Position numbers and translations under genes: made by a program
Source of the DNA: Actinomycetota bacterium
Lineage (GTDB): Bacteria > Actinomycetota > Acidimicrobiia > Acidimicrobiales > WLNW01
Direction: 5' to 3'
Assembly (NCBI GenBank): GCA_009699605.1
Contig: WLNW01000008.1
Span: forward strand, 1-44,202
DNA: 44,202 nucleotides
The notes under the pieces: generated by a model
What the model was told of the DNA's origin: nothing
Seen by the model: only the letters and a program-made list of their open reading frames with translations
The model's database searches: none
In this document: piece by piece, positions 7,356 to 16,766 of the stretch
Layout of the letters: each line of letters opens with the position of its first letter
How positions within the stretch are numbered: the first letter of the stretch is position 1

Positions 7356-9141
7356 ACTCACTCTCCCCGGTCTCGGCGCTGTACGGACCGGTCTCGCCGA
7401 AGTCGACATAGAACTCGGGGTGCTCGTCGGGCGAAGGGAACACGTCGAGGTGCTTGAGCTCGGCGGCAATGGCTTTGGCGCCGCCGACCCGCTCCATCCA
7501 CACCCGGAACGTCTCGCCGGCGTTGCGCTCGTTGGCGAACCGTCGCACCACGTGCAGCGTGGCTTCAGGCGCGTTCTTCGCGGGGAGGCGGAGTGCTTTT
7601 TCGCCGAAGTGCGCCTTCTCCTGGCCGACGTAACCGCCGAGCAACATCTGATAACCCGGCGCGGCCTGGCCGTGCGCCCGACGTTCGGCACCGAAGAAGC
7701 CGATGTCGGCGATGTGGTGCTGACCGCAGCTGTTCATGCAGCCCGAGATGTTGGTGCGCAATCCGCCGACCTCGGCCAGGCCTTCTTCTTCGAGGCGATC
7801 GCCGATGGCCTTGGCCAACCCGCGGGACTGCGTGACGGCGAGGTTGCAGGTATCGGCACCGGGGCACGACACGATGTCACGGGTGAGCTCGGCGCCGGGC
7901 TTGGCCATGCCGATCTCGGCCAGGCGGGCGTAGAGCGCCGGGAGGTGTTCCTCGCGAAGACCACGGAACACCAGGTTCTGGCGCGGGGTGAGGCGGATCT
8001 GCAGACCGTAATCGCGCTGTATGGCCGCGAGCGCCCGCAGTTGGAGCGACGTGGTGTCGCCGAGCTCGCTCCATGCGGTGGCCGAGACGGTGCCGTTGCG
8101 CACACCGCGCACGACGTTCGCATCGTGCCAACGTTCGTAGTCGCCGCGGCGGGTGAGCGTGACCGGTGTGCCCTGACCGATGGCCGTGGGCGTGATGCCG
8201 TCGGCGAGACCGGCGGGTTCGTCGCCTGCGGCGAGGACCTCGGCCGGGATGCCGCCCGGCCAGGTGGCCGACGCCGGGAGGAACTTGCGCGAGCGCAGGA
8301 TGCGGCGCTGCACCTCTTCCCAACCGAGCGTGTCGACGAGCCACTTCATGCGGGCCCGCAACTTGTTGTCGCGGTTGCCCTCCTGCTCGAAGGTGCGCAC
8401 GCACGCCTCGAGGGTGGCCATGAGCTCTTCCTTCGGAGTGAACTCCTCAAGGGCGAGCGCCGGGTGCGGGTTCGCGCCGAGACCACCGGCGACGTACACC
8501 CGGAAGCCCCGTTCGACGGTGCCGTCGTCGCGGGTGCGCGACGCGGCGATGACCCCAACGTCGTTGAACATGGCCTGGCCGCAGTCGGTGGCGCAGCCCG
8601 AGAAGTTGATCTTGAACTTGCGCGGCAACCGCTGCGAGATGGGGTTGCGCAGGAAATGCTTGAACGCCGCGTCAGCCCATGCGCTGATGTCGAGCACCTC
8701 GTACGGGCAGGCGCCGGCGAGGTGGCAGCCCATGACGTTGCGCACGGTGTCGCTGCACGCTTCGCGCGTGGTGAGCCCGACGGAACCGAGCAGGCGGATG
8801 ACCGTGGGGCAGTCGTCGAGTTGCACGAAGTGCATCTGATAGTTCTGGCGGGTGGTGATGTGCGCCCAGCCACGCGAGTACGTGTCGGAGATGAACGCGA
8901 TCATCTCGAGCTGCTCGGGGGTGGCCGAGCCGTACGGGAACTTCACCCGCACCATCTGCGCGGTGCCACCCTGGCGCTGACCGTAGATGCCGTTGGCCAG
9001 ACGGAACACGCGGAAGACGTCTTCGTCGAGTGTGCCGGCCTTGTAACGGGCGAGCATGGTGTCGAACTTCGCGGCGTCGGCTTCGATTGCCGGATCGACC
9101 GGAACCGCTCGCAGGATCGAATCGGCGATCACAGGATTCAT
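7345..9141 (-). CDS. sir: Ferredoxin-type sulfite (or nitrite) reductase, siroheme and 4Fe-4S
   Basis: A 598-residue nitrite/sulfite reductase with two ferredoxin-like halves and duplicated catalytic domains. The siroheme/4Fe-4S cysteines are Cys426 and Cys432 (SCPGADTC) and Cys468 and Cys472 (GCMNSCGQ). The enzyme performs six-electron reduction, most likely sulfite to sulfide using ferredoxin, because it lies between the APS reductase/siroheme genes and a TauE/SafE permease. Sequence alone does not exclude nitrite. The ATG at 9141 has an AAGGAA site 9 nt upstream on the minus strand. It follows the precorrin-2 dehydrogenase gene by 11 nt. Confidence 0.92.
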   Translation of the reverse strand: MNPVIADSILRAVPVDPAIEADAAKFDTMLARYKAGTLDEDVFRVFRLANGIYGQRQGGTAQMVRVKFPYGSATPEQLEMIAFISDTYSRGWAHITTRQNYQMHFVQLDDCPTVIRLLGSVGLTTREACSDTVRNVMGCHLAGACPYEVLDISAWADAAFKHFLRNPISQRLPRKFKINFSGCATDCGQAMFNDVGVIAASRTRDDGTVERGFRVYVAGGLGANPHPALALEEFTPKEELMATLEACVRTFEQEGNRDNKLRARMKWLVDTLGWEEVQRRILRSRKFLPASATWPGGIPAEVLAAGDEPAGLADGITPTAIGQGTPVTLTRRGDYERWHDANVVRGVRNGTVSATAWSELGDTTSLQLRALAAIQRDYGLQIRLTPRQNLVFRGLREEHLPALYARLAEIGMAKPGAELTRDIVSCPGADTCNLAVTQSRGLAKAIGDRLEEEGLAEVGGLRTNISGCMNSCGQHHIADIGFFGAERRAHGQAAPGYQMLLGGYVGQEKAHFGEKALRLPAKNAPEATLHVVRRFANERNAGETFRVWMERVGGAKAIAAELKHLDVFPSPDEHPEFYVDFGETGPYSAETGESECAV

Positions 9142-9152
9142 AGACTGATTCC

Positions 9153-9833
9153 TTACGGGAGGTCGGTGGCGGCGACTGCGCCGTCGAACGCGAGTTGGGC
9201 GACGAGCAGTGCACGAGCGTCGGCTATGCGGCCCTGCGCCACAAGCTCGGGGAGCCCGCTGTCGAGCGCGCGACGCCACGCCGGCACCTCGGTCGAAACG
9301 CCGGCCAGGCGCAGGTCGTCGCGCACCTCGGCCAGCAGGTCGAGCACATCGACGAGCGAATCGTCGAGCACCGCTTCGATGCGGGCCTTCAACCAACCGG
9401 CGAACGCGGGGCTGCGGCCGGCCGTGGACACCGTGACCTGGATATCTCCGAGGCGCGCCACGGCGGGCAGCGTAAACGTGCAGTTGTCGGGGTCGTCGGC
9501 CGAGTTGACCGGAACACCGGTGGCCCGGGCGTCGCGCGAGACCTGGGTATCGACGTCGACCACGCCGGTCGCGGTGACGACCATGCGATACGAGGCGGCC
9601 TCGCCCCGTTGGTATTCACGTTGGTGCCAGCGCACCGCGGGGTTGTCTCGCAGGGCGTCGACCGCGTCCGGGGCCACGACCGTGACCATTGCCCCGGCCT
9701 CGAGCAAGCCCGCAACCTTGCGGGCGGCGACCGGGCCGCCCCCCACGACGAGCACCGGTTGCTCGCGCAACTCAAGGTTCACCGGGTACTGCGGGGCGCG
9801 TGTGCGTCGATCGAGTGGCGTGCTCACACTCAC
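9153..9833 (-). CDS. Precorrin-2 dehydrogenase / sirohydrochlorin ferrochelatase
   Basis: A 226-residue protein matching the N-terminal (CysGB/Met8p-like) half of siroheme synthase. An NAD-binding VVGGGPVAARK loop lies at about residues 29-39. NSADDPDNCTFTLPA and VSTAGRSPAFA follow, typical of the dehydrogenase/chelatase core. The SAM-dependent uroporphyrinogen methyltransferase half is absent and must be encoded elsewhere. The enzyme supplies siroheme to the sulfite reductase encoded next. The GTG at 9833 overlaps the APS reductase stop (GTGA), which decides the start over a second GTG two codons later. Confidence 0.9.
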   Translation of the reverse strand: MSVSTPLDRRTRAPQYPVNLELREQPVLVVGGGPVAARKVAGLLEAGAMVTVVAPDAVDALRDNPAVRWHQREYQRGEAASYRMVVTATGVVDVDTQVSRDARATGVPVNSADDPDNCTFTLPAVARLGDIQVTVSTAGRSPAFAGWLKARIEAVLDDSLVDVLDLLAEVRDDLRLAGVSTEVPAWRRALDSGLPELVAQGRIADARALLVAQLAFDGAVAATDLP

Positions 9834-10528
9834 AGGTGCAAACCGCACTCGGTCTTGCCCGAGCCGGCCCAGCGACCGGAGCGGGGATCTTCGCCTTGGG
9901 CCACCTTGCTCGTGCAGGGCCAGCACCCGATCGAGGGGTAGCCCTGGTGCTGCAACGGGTTCACGATGACGTCGTTCTCGAGGATGTAGGCGTTGACTTC
10001 GTCGTCGGACCAGTTGGCGATGGGGCACACCTTGACCACACCGCGCTTATCACGGCTGACGATGGCGGAGTTGGCCCGGGATTCGGTCTCGGCCCGGCGC
10101 AGCCCGGTGAGCCAGGCGTCCTTCTCCGCCATGACGCGGTCGAGCACGGCCACCTTGCGGGCGGCACAGCAGCCCTCGGTGCCGAGAGTGAACAGATCGC
10201 CGACGGTGGGCTTGGCCCGCTCGACGCGGAGGTTGAGCTGGTAGCGCTGCTGGGCCTTGCGCACGGTGAGTAGCGTCTCGGGGAAGTGGAAGCCCGTGTC
10301 AAGGAAGACGATCTCGATGTCGGGATCGACCTTGGTGGCGATGTCGATCAGCACGGTGTCGGCCATGGAGGCGGCCACGCAGAGGCGGGAGCCGAACGTC
10401 TCGATGGTCCAGCCGACGATGTCGGTAGCGGACCACGTCTCGAAGCGCTCGCTGATCGCGTCGAGCTCGACGTCGGTGAGACGTGGAGCGCTCAGACTCG
10501 CGTCAACGGTGGCGGAAGTGGTCTGCAT
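9830..10528 (-). CDS. cysH: Adenylylsulfate (APS) reductase, CysH family
   Basis: A 232-residue phosphoadenylyl/adenylyl-sulfate reductase with a PP-loop-type AASMADTV nucleotide site. The Cys pairs Cys120-Cys121 (GCCAARK) and Cys202/Cys205 (GCWPCT) ligate a 4Fe-4S cluster in APS-specific enzymes. The catalytic Cys228 is in KTECGLH near the C-terminus. The cluster pairs mean it probably reduces APS directly, so no APS kinase is required. ATP sulfurylase is not in the window. The ATG at 10528 has AAGGA upstream. It is the first gene of the five-gene sulfur operon, with a 14-bp palindrome about 50 nt upstream of the start. Confidence 0.93.
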   Translation of the reverse strand: MQTTSATVDASLSAPRLTDVELDAISERFETWSATDIVGWTIETFGSRLCVAASMADTVLIDIATKVDPDIEIVFLDTGFHFPETLLTVRKAQQRYQLNLRVERAKPTVGDLFTLGTEGCCAARKVAVLDRVMAEKDAWLTGLRRAETESRANSAIVSRDKRGVVKVCPIANWSDDEVNAYILENDVIVNPLQHQGYPSIGCWPCTSKVAQGEDPRSGRWAGSGKTECGLHL

Positions 10529-10577
10529 CGGTTCGTCCTTGGCCGGAGATTGCTCTAACCGCATCGAATAGCGGGCA

Positions 10578-10591
10578 ATTCCGATCGGAAT
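10578..10591. promoter_or_regulatory. Perfect 14-bp palindrome upstream of the sulfur operon
   Basis: ATTCCGATCGGAAT is a perfect palindrome centred about 56 bp upstream of the APS reductase start, in the 242-bp divergent gap shared with the CoA-transferase gene. A repressor bound there could block the minus-strand promoter. The GGAAT half-site recalls operators of sulfur-responsive Rrf2/CymR-type regulators, but that likeness is from memory and unproven. No regulator gene is adjacent. Confidence 0.5.
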
Positions 10592-10770
10592 ACTCAGGTT
10601 TAGTCTGGACGCCCGAAAATCGCAACCTCACAACACCTCGAAGCGTGCCGACCCGACCATGGCCGGGCTCACCGGACCGCCCCTTCGACCCACCCTGACG
10701 CCGCATCAGACAACGTCGGGAGCGACCGATAGTCTTCCGCCCGGTTCAAGTTCGAGATGAGGGGTGGACG

Positions 10771-12018
10771 ATGTCCGACAAAGCACTGCTCGCTGGCGTA
10801 CGCGTAATCGAGAGCTCGATGCTCGGCCCGGCCGAGCTCGGCGGGTTGCTCGCTGATCTCGGCGCCGAGGTCATCAAGGTCGAACCGCCCCAGGGCGACT
10901 ACGGCCGCCAGATGACCTGGCCGATCATGAAGGCGAGCGACGGCAACGGCGAGAACTCGCTCCTGTCGCTGCACGTCAATCGGGGCAAGAAGTCGATCGC
11001 CCTCGACCTCCGCAAGCCCGAAGGCGTCGAGGTCTACCTCGACATGGTCAAGGGCGCCGACTGCGTCATCGAGGCCATGCGCCCCGGCGCACTCGCCAAG
11101 CGCGGCCTTTCGTTCGAGAAAATGCAGGAGGTAAACCCGGCCATCGTGTTCTGCAGCATCTCGGGTTACGGCGCCACCGGCCCCTACCGCGACATGCCCA
11201 GCCACGGCATCGCCTACGACACGTGGGCCGGCCAGGTCCCTATCGAGACCGATGACGACGGCTTCGCCTACTTCCCCGGCCACACCGGCGTCGGCATCCA
11301 CGCCGGCCCGGTCTACGGCGCGCTGGCGATCCTCGCCGCAGTCATCCGGGCCCGAGCGACAGGTGAGGGCTGCTACCTCGAGATCGCCCAGAGCGACGCC
11401 GCTGCGTTCTTCGACTGGTACCGCATCGAGAGCTACCAGGGCTACCGCCGCCCCATCGAAGAGGTGTACGGCAACAAGTCCGACAACTACGAGCGTCGCG
11501 AGCCAGGCACCGCCGGCATGCGTCCCGGTGTGCGGTACCAGGTGTACGCGACCAAGGACGATCGCCACGTGTTGTTCATGGCCAGCGAGCAGGCCTTCTG
11601 GAAGAACTTCTGTGCCGGCATCGACCGCATGGACCTGTTCGACAAGTGGCCGGGGTCGAAGTACGGCGATCACGCCCGCAACAACCTCGAACTACGGGCC
11701 ATCCTCACCGAGATCTACAAGTCGCGCACCGCGGTCGAGTGGATCGAGTTCGGCAACGCGAACAACACGCCGATCGCCCCGGTGAACACCCCCGAGAACA
11801 TCGTCGACGACCCGCAGTTCCAGCACCGCATGGGGTTCATCTCCCACGAGATCCTCGACGCCGACATGCTGCCGTACCCGGTCAAGGTCGAGGGGGCCGA
11901 GATCCCGGTGCCCACCAAGGCGCCGAACTGCGGGCAGGACACCGATGCCGTGCTCGCCGGCCTCGGCTACGACGCGGCCAAGATCGCCGCGCTGCGCGCC
12001 GGCGAGGTCGCGTACTGA
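10771..12018 (+). CDS. CaiB/BaiF (class III) CoA-transferase family protein
   Basis: A 415-residue family III CoA-transferase, which moves CoA between an acyl-CoA donor and a carboxylic acid, or racemises acyl-CoAs. The N-terminal LLADLGAEVIKVEPPQGD and the central VNRGKKSIALDL, FCSISGYGATGP and ATGEGCYLEIAQSDA blocks are typical. The region that normally carries the catalytic Asp (pattern G-D-x-x-x-G) seems to read VGIHAGP at about 174-180, so the Asp may be missing; my alignment is by eye. The ATG has a GAGGGG site. The gene starts a long plus-strand series and is followed by a long hairpin, then a thiolase. The likely role is activating a carboxylic acid for beta-oxidation-like breakdown. 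Confidence 0.88.
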   Translation: MSDKALLAGVRVIESSMLGPAELGGLLADLGAEVIKVEPPQGDYGRQMTWPIMKASDGNGENSLLSLHVNRGKKSIALDLRKPEGVEVYLDMVKGADCVIEAMRPGALAKRGLSFEKMQEVNPAIVFCSISGYGATGPYRDMPSHGIAYDTWAGQVPIETDDDGFAYFPGHTGVGIHAGPVYGALAILAAVIRARATGEGCYLEIAQSDAAAFFDWYRIESYQGYRRPIEEVYGNKSDNYERREPGTAGMRPGVRYQVYATKDDRHVLFMASEQAFWKNFCAGIDRMDLFDKWPGSKYGDHARNNLELRAILTEIYKSRTAVEWIEFGNANNTPIAPVNTPENIVDDPQFQHRMGFISHEILDADMLPYPVKVEGAEIPVPTKAPNCGQDTDAVLAGLGYDAAKIAALRAGEVAY

Positions 12019-12040
12019 TCTGACTCGTACGCCATGCCGC

Positions 12041-12087
12041 TCGAGTGTCGAGTTGTGCACCTCTGCGGTGCGTAACTCGACACTCGA
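12041..12087 (+). other. Long intergenic hairpin, 21-bp stem
   Basis: The arms 12041-12061 and 12067-12087 pair along 21 bp with only two G-U wobbles in the plus-strand RNA, around a 5-nt loop. It begins 22 nt after the CoA-transferase stop and ends 86 nt before the thiolase start. No T-run follows. It resembles the hairpins at 22782, 34450 and 41462 in length and tight loop. Confidence 0.6.
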
Positions 12088-12173
12088 CGTCTGTTCGCGG
12101 CAGCGGGCCCGCAGATAACGTCAGGGGCGGTCGGCGCGCCTGCGCCGTTCTCGCTCGACTGCAGGAGCTCACC

Positions 12174-13352
12174 GTGGCCGGATCCGTCATCATCAGCGGC
12201 GCTCGCACGCCCATCGGCAAGCTGGCCGGGGGCCTGGCCTCTTTTCGCGCCACCGACCTCGGCGGGTTCGCGATCAAGGCCGCGCTCGAACGTGCGGGCA
12301 TCACCGGCGATCAGGTCGACTACGCGTTCCTCGGCCAGGTGATCATGGCGGGCAGCGGCCAGGCCTCGGCCCGCAAGGCCGCGTTCGACGGTGGCCTGCC
12401 GCTCACCGTTCCCTCCACTGGCGTCAACAAGGTCTGCCTCTCGGGCATCAACGCCATCTACCTGGCCGACAAGATGATCCAGGACGGCGAGGCCGACATC
12501 GTCGTCGCCGGCGGCATGGAGTCGATGACCAACGCGCCGTACCTGCTCGCCAACGCACGCTCCGGCTACCGCTACGGCGACGGCACCCTGCACGACTCGA
12601 TGTTGTTCGACGGCCTCACCTGCGGCCTCGAAGACATCCCCATGGGCCTCAGCACCGAGCGCTACGCGAAGGCTGCAGGCTTGGCCCGCGAGCCGCAGGA
12701 TGCGTTCGCCGCGCAGTCCCACGAGCGCGCCGCGCGTGCGCAGAAGGACGGCCTTTTCGACGCCGAAATCGCGCCGGTCAACGTTCCTCAGCGGCGCGGG
12801 GAGCCCCTGGTCTTCAGCATGGATGAAGGCATTCGCGTCGGTACCACCGCCGACTCGCTCGGCAAGCTGCCCGCCGCGTTCGAAAAGGGTGGCAACGTCA
12901 CGGCCGGCAACGCGTCGCAGATCTCCGACGGCGGCGCGGCGGTCATCGTCGCGTCGAAGGCCGCTGCCGAGCGACTCGGCATCACGCCCCTCGCCGAGAT
13001 CATCGGATACGGCCAGGTCGCTGGGCCCGACACCTCGCTGCTCACGCAACCCGCGAACGCGATTCGCAAGGCGCTCGCCCGCACCGGCGGTTCGGTCAGC
13101 GACATCGACCTGTTCGAGCTGAACGAGGCGTTCGCCGCGGTCGGCCTCGCGTCTATGGCCGACCTCGGCATCACCGACGACATCTGCAACGTGAACGGCG
13201 GCGCCATCGCGCTCGGCCACCCCATCGGCATGTCGGGCACCCGCATCGTGCTCACCCTCGCCCTCGAGCTCGCCCGTCGCGGCGGCGGCCTCGGTGCCGC
13301 AGCCCTGTGCGGCGGCGGCGGCCAGGGTGACGCCATGCTCATCAGAGTCTGA
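12174..13352 (+). CDS. Acetyl-CoA C-acetyltransferase (thiolase)
   Basis: A 392-residue thiolase, the length usual for the family. The nucleophile is Cys88 (NKVCLSG). His349 lies in NGGAIALGHPIG and Cys379 in LCGGGGQG, so all catalytic residues are present. The ELNEAFA signature is also seen. The enzyme either splits 3-ketoacyl-CoA at the end of a degradation route or condenses two acetyl-CoA. The GTG at 12174 has AGGAG 7 nt upstream and starts right at the conserved VIISGARTPIG strand; the frame is open further upstream but unsupported. The TGA stop is the first bases of an 18-bp tandem repeat. Confidence 0.92.
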   Translation: MAGSVIISGARTPIGKLAGGLASFRATDLGGFAIKAALERAGITGDQVDYAFLGQVIMAGSGQASARKAAFDGGLPLTVPSTGVNKVCLSGINAIYLADKMIQDGEADIVVAGGMESMTNAPYLLANARSGYRYGDGTLHDSMLFDGLTCGLEDIPMGLSTERYAKAAGLAREPQDAFAAQSHERAARAQKDGLFDAEIAPVNVPQRRGEPLVFSMDEGIRVGTTADSLGKLPAAFEKGGNVTAGNASQISDGGAAVIVASKAAAERLGITPLAEIIGYGQVAGPDTSLLTQPANAIRKALARTGGSVSDIDLFELNEAFAAVGLASMADLGITDDICNVNGGAIALGHPIGMSGTRIVLTLALELARRGGGLGAAALCGGGGQGDAMLIRV

Positions 13353-13470
13353 GGGTCGTTCGGGGTCTGAGGGTCGTTCGGGGTCTGAGGGTCGTTCGGG
13401 GTCTGAGGGTCGTTCGGGGTCTGAGGGTCGTTCGGGGTCTGAGGGTCGTTCGGGGTCTGAGGGTCGTTCG
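13351..13470. repeat. 18-bp tandem repeat, six identical copies plus a partial one
   Basis: GAGGGTCGTTCGGGGTCT is repeated six times without a mismatch (13351-13458), then 12 bases of a seventh copy follow (13459-13470). The repeat begins inside the thiolase stop codon, and each copy places another TGA in the thiolase frame. The array fills most of the gap before the D-aminoacylase gene. The perfect identity indicates recent expansion. There are no spacers, so it is not a CRISPR array. Confidence 0.95.
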
Positions 13471-13523
13471 CGTCTGGGCGATCTACGCTGCATGCGTTCG
13501 TCTACGACGACTCAGGGGGACAT

Positions 13524-15248
<1,725 letters not shown>

Positions 15249-15321
15249 CTACCGGCGCGGCGCCGCGCTTCGCAGGAATCCCTGGCAAGCTCAACGAAGC
15301 CACCTCGACAGGAGCACCGCC

Positions 15322-16764
15322 ATGACGTTCGCCTTTGTGCCGAGCGACGAGGTCACCGGCATCCGCAATCGACTCGATCATCCGGTGATCGACAGCGATG
15401 GGCACCTGCTCGAGTTCCTCCCGTTGGTGCGCGACATCCTCGTCGACCTCGCGGGCGAAGACGTGGCCACGCGATTCGATCGCATGGTCAACGGCGGCCG
15501 CACGATCCATCAGTTCGAACCGGGCGTGGCCCGTCGCTCGCTCGGGCTTTCACGCACCGCGTTCTGGGGCGTACCCACCAAGAACACGCTCGATCGCGCC
15601 ACCGGCATCCTCCCCGAGCTGCTCTACGCGCGCCTCGATGAGCTCGGCATCGACTACGCGATGCTCTACCCCACCTTCGGGCTCACGGTCACGGCCTATG
15701 CCGACGACGAGCTCCGCCGGTCCATGGCCCGCGCTTTCAACACGTACTACGCCGAGGCGTACAGCGGTCTGCGTGATCGCCTCGAGCCGGTGGCCGCCAT
15801 CCCGATGTTCACGCCCGAAGAAGCCGTCGACGAACTCGAGTACGCAGTGCGCCACCTCGGGTTGAAAGCCGTGATGCTCTCCGGCGTCATCCCGCGGCCG
15901 ATGCCCGGCGCCGAGGAACATCGCGGCGCCCGCTGGATCGACACGCTCGGTCACGACTCGATCTATGACTACGACCCCGTGTGGGCCAAGTGCGACGAGC
16001 TCGGCGTTGCGCCCACGTTCCATTCCAGCGCGCAGGGCTGGGGCACACGGATGTCGACCACCAACTACGTGTACAACCACATCGGCAGCTTCGCGACCGC
16101 GGGCGAAGCCGCGGCACGATCGCTGGTCTTCGGCGGCGTGCCGATGCGCTTTCCGAACCTGCGCTTCGCGTTCCAAGAAGGTGGCGTCGCGTGGGCGTGC
16201 AACCTCTACAGCGACATCCTCGGGCACTGGGCCAAGCGCAATCGCCATGCCATCGGGCACTACGACCCTGCAGCCCTCGATCTGGAAGCCCTTGCCGGGC
16301 TGTTCGACCAGTTCGCGTCGGGGCGCATCAAGGACCGTCGCGAACGCATGACGTACGGACTCAACATGTTGTCGGAGCCCGAGACCGACCTCGCGGTCGT
16401 CGACGAGTTCGCATCGTCGCTCATAGAGCGGCCCGAGGACGTGCTCGACATCTTCACCCGTCAGTTCCACTTCGGTTGCGAGGCGGACGACCCGATGAAC
16501 GCGATGGCGTTCGACACCTCCGTCAACCCGCACGGCGCCCGCCTGCGCGGCGTGTTCGCATCCGACATCGGCCACTGGGATGTACCCGACTTCCGCGAGG
16601 TGCTGCCCGAGGCGTACGAGCTCGTCGAGCACGGCCACTACACCGAAGGCGACTTCGCCGACTTCGTGTTCGGCAACCCGGTGTCGCTGTGGGCCGGCAA
16701 CAAGCCCGACTTCTTCGACGGCACCGTCGTCGAGAGCGCTGTGCGCAAGCACCTCGCACGCTGA
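15322..16764 (+). CDS. Amidohydrolase-2 family protein, long (480-residue) type, copy 1
   Basis: A 480-residue amidohydrolase-2 enzyme, longer than the usual 300-400 residues because of an extra C-terminal alpha-rich region. It is clearly paralogous to 41594-43033. Shared signatures include HPVIDSDGHLLEF near the N-terminus (metal Asp/His), the KNTLDRAT segment, a barrel His in APTFHSS, FQEGGVAWACNL and the final ASDIGHWDVPD. The ATG at 15322 has AGGAG 8 nt upstream. The P450 gene begins 2 nt after its stop, so the two are co-translated. The paralogue is also next to a P450. Substrate unknown; a ring-cleaving hydrolase or decarboxylase is the usual expectation. Confidence 0.85.
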   Translation: MTFAFVPSDEVTGIRNRLDHPVIDSDGHLLEFLPLVRDILVDLAGEDVATRFDRMVNGGRTIHQFEPGVARRSLGLSRTAFWGVPTKNTLDRATGILPELLYARLDELGIDYAMLYPTFGLTVTAYADDELRRSMARAFNTYYAEAYSGLRDRLEPVAAIPMFTPEEAVDELEYAVRHLGLKAVMLSGVIPRPMPGAEEHRGARWIDTLGHDSIYDYDPVWAKCDELGVAPTFHSSAQGWGTRMSTTNYVYNHIGSFATAGEAAARSLVFGGVPMRFPNLRFAFQEGGVAWACNLYSDILGHWAKRNRHAIGHYDPAALDLEALAGLFDQFASGRIKDRRERMTYGLNMLSEPETDLAVVDEFASSLIERPEDVLDIFTRQFHFGCEADDPMNAMAFDTSVNPHGARLRGVFASDIGHWDVPDFREVLPEAYELVEHGHYTEGDFADFVFGNPVSLWAGNKPDFFDGTVVESAVRKHLAR

Positions 16765-16766
16765 CC

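Noticed and set aside
7420-9969. An 849-codon open frame on the plus strand.
   Set aside because: It is antisense to the sulfite reductase and precorrin-2 dehydrogenase genes, whose motifs are complete; the long frame is a by-product of high GC content.
13351-13470. Repeat array as a CRISPR.
   Set aside because: Units are head-to-tail with no spacers, and no cas genes are present.
15254-15268. GC-rich self-complementary stretch after the D-aminoacylase gene.
   Set aside because: It has no loop to fold on and is expected by chance at this base composition.
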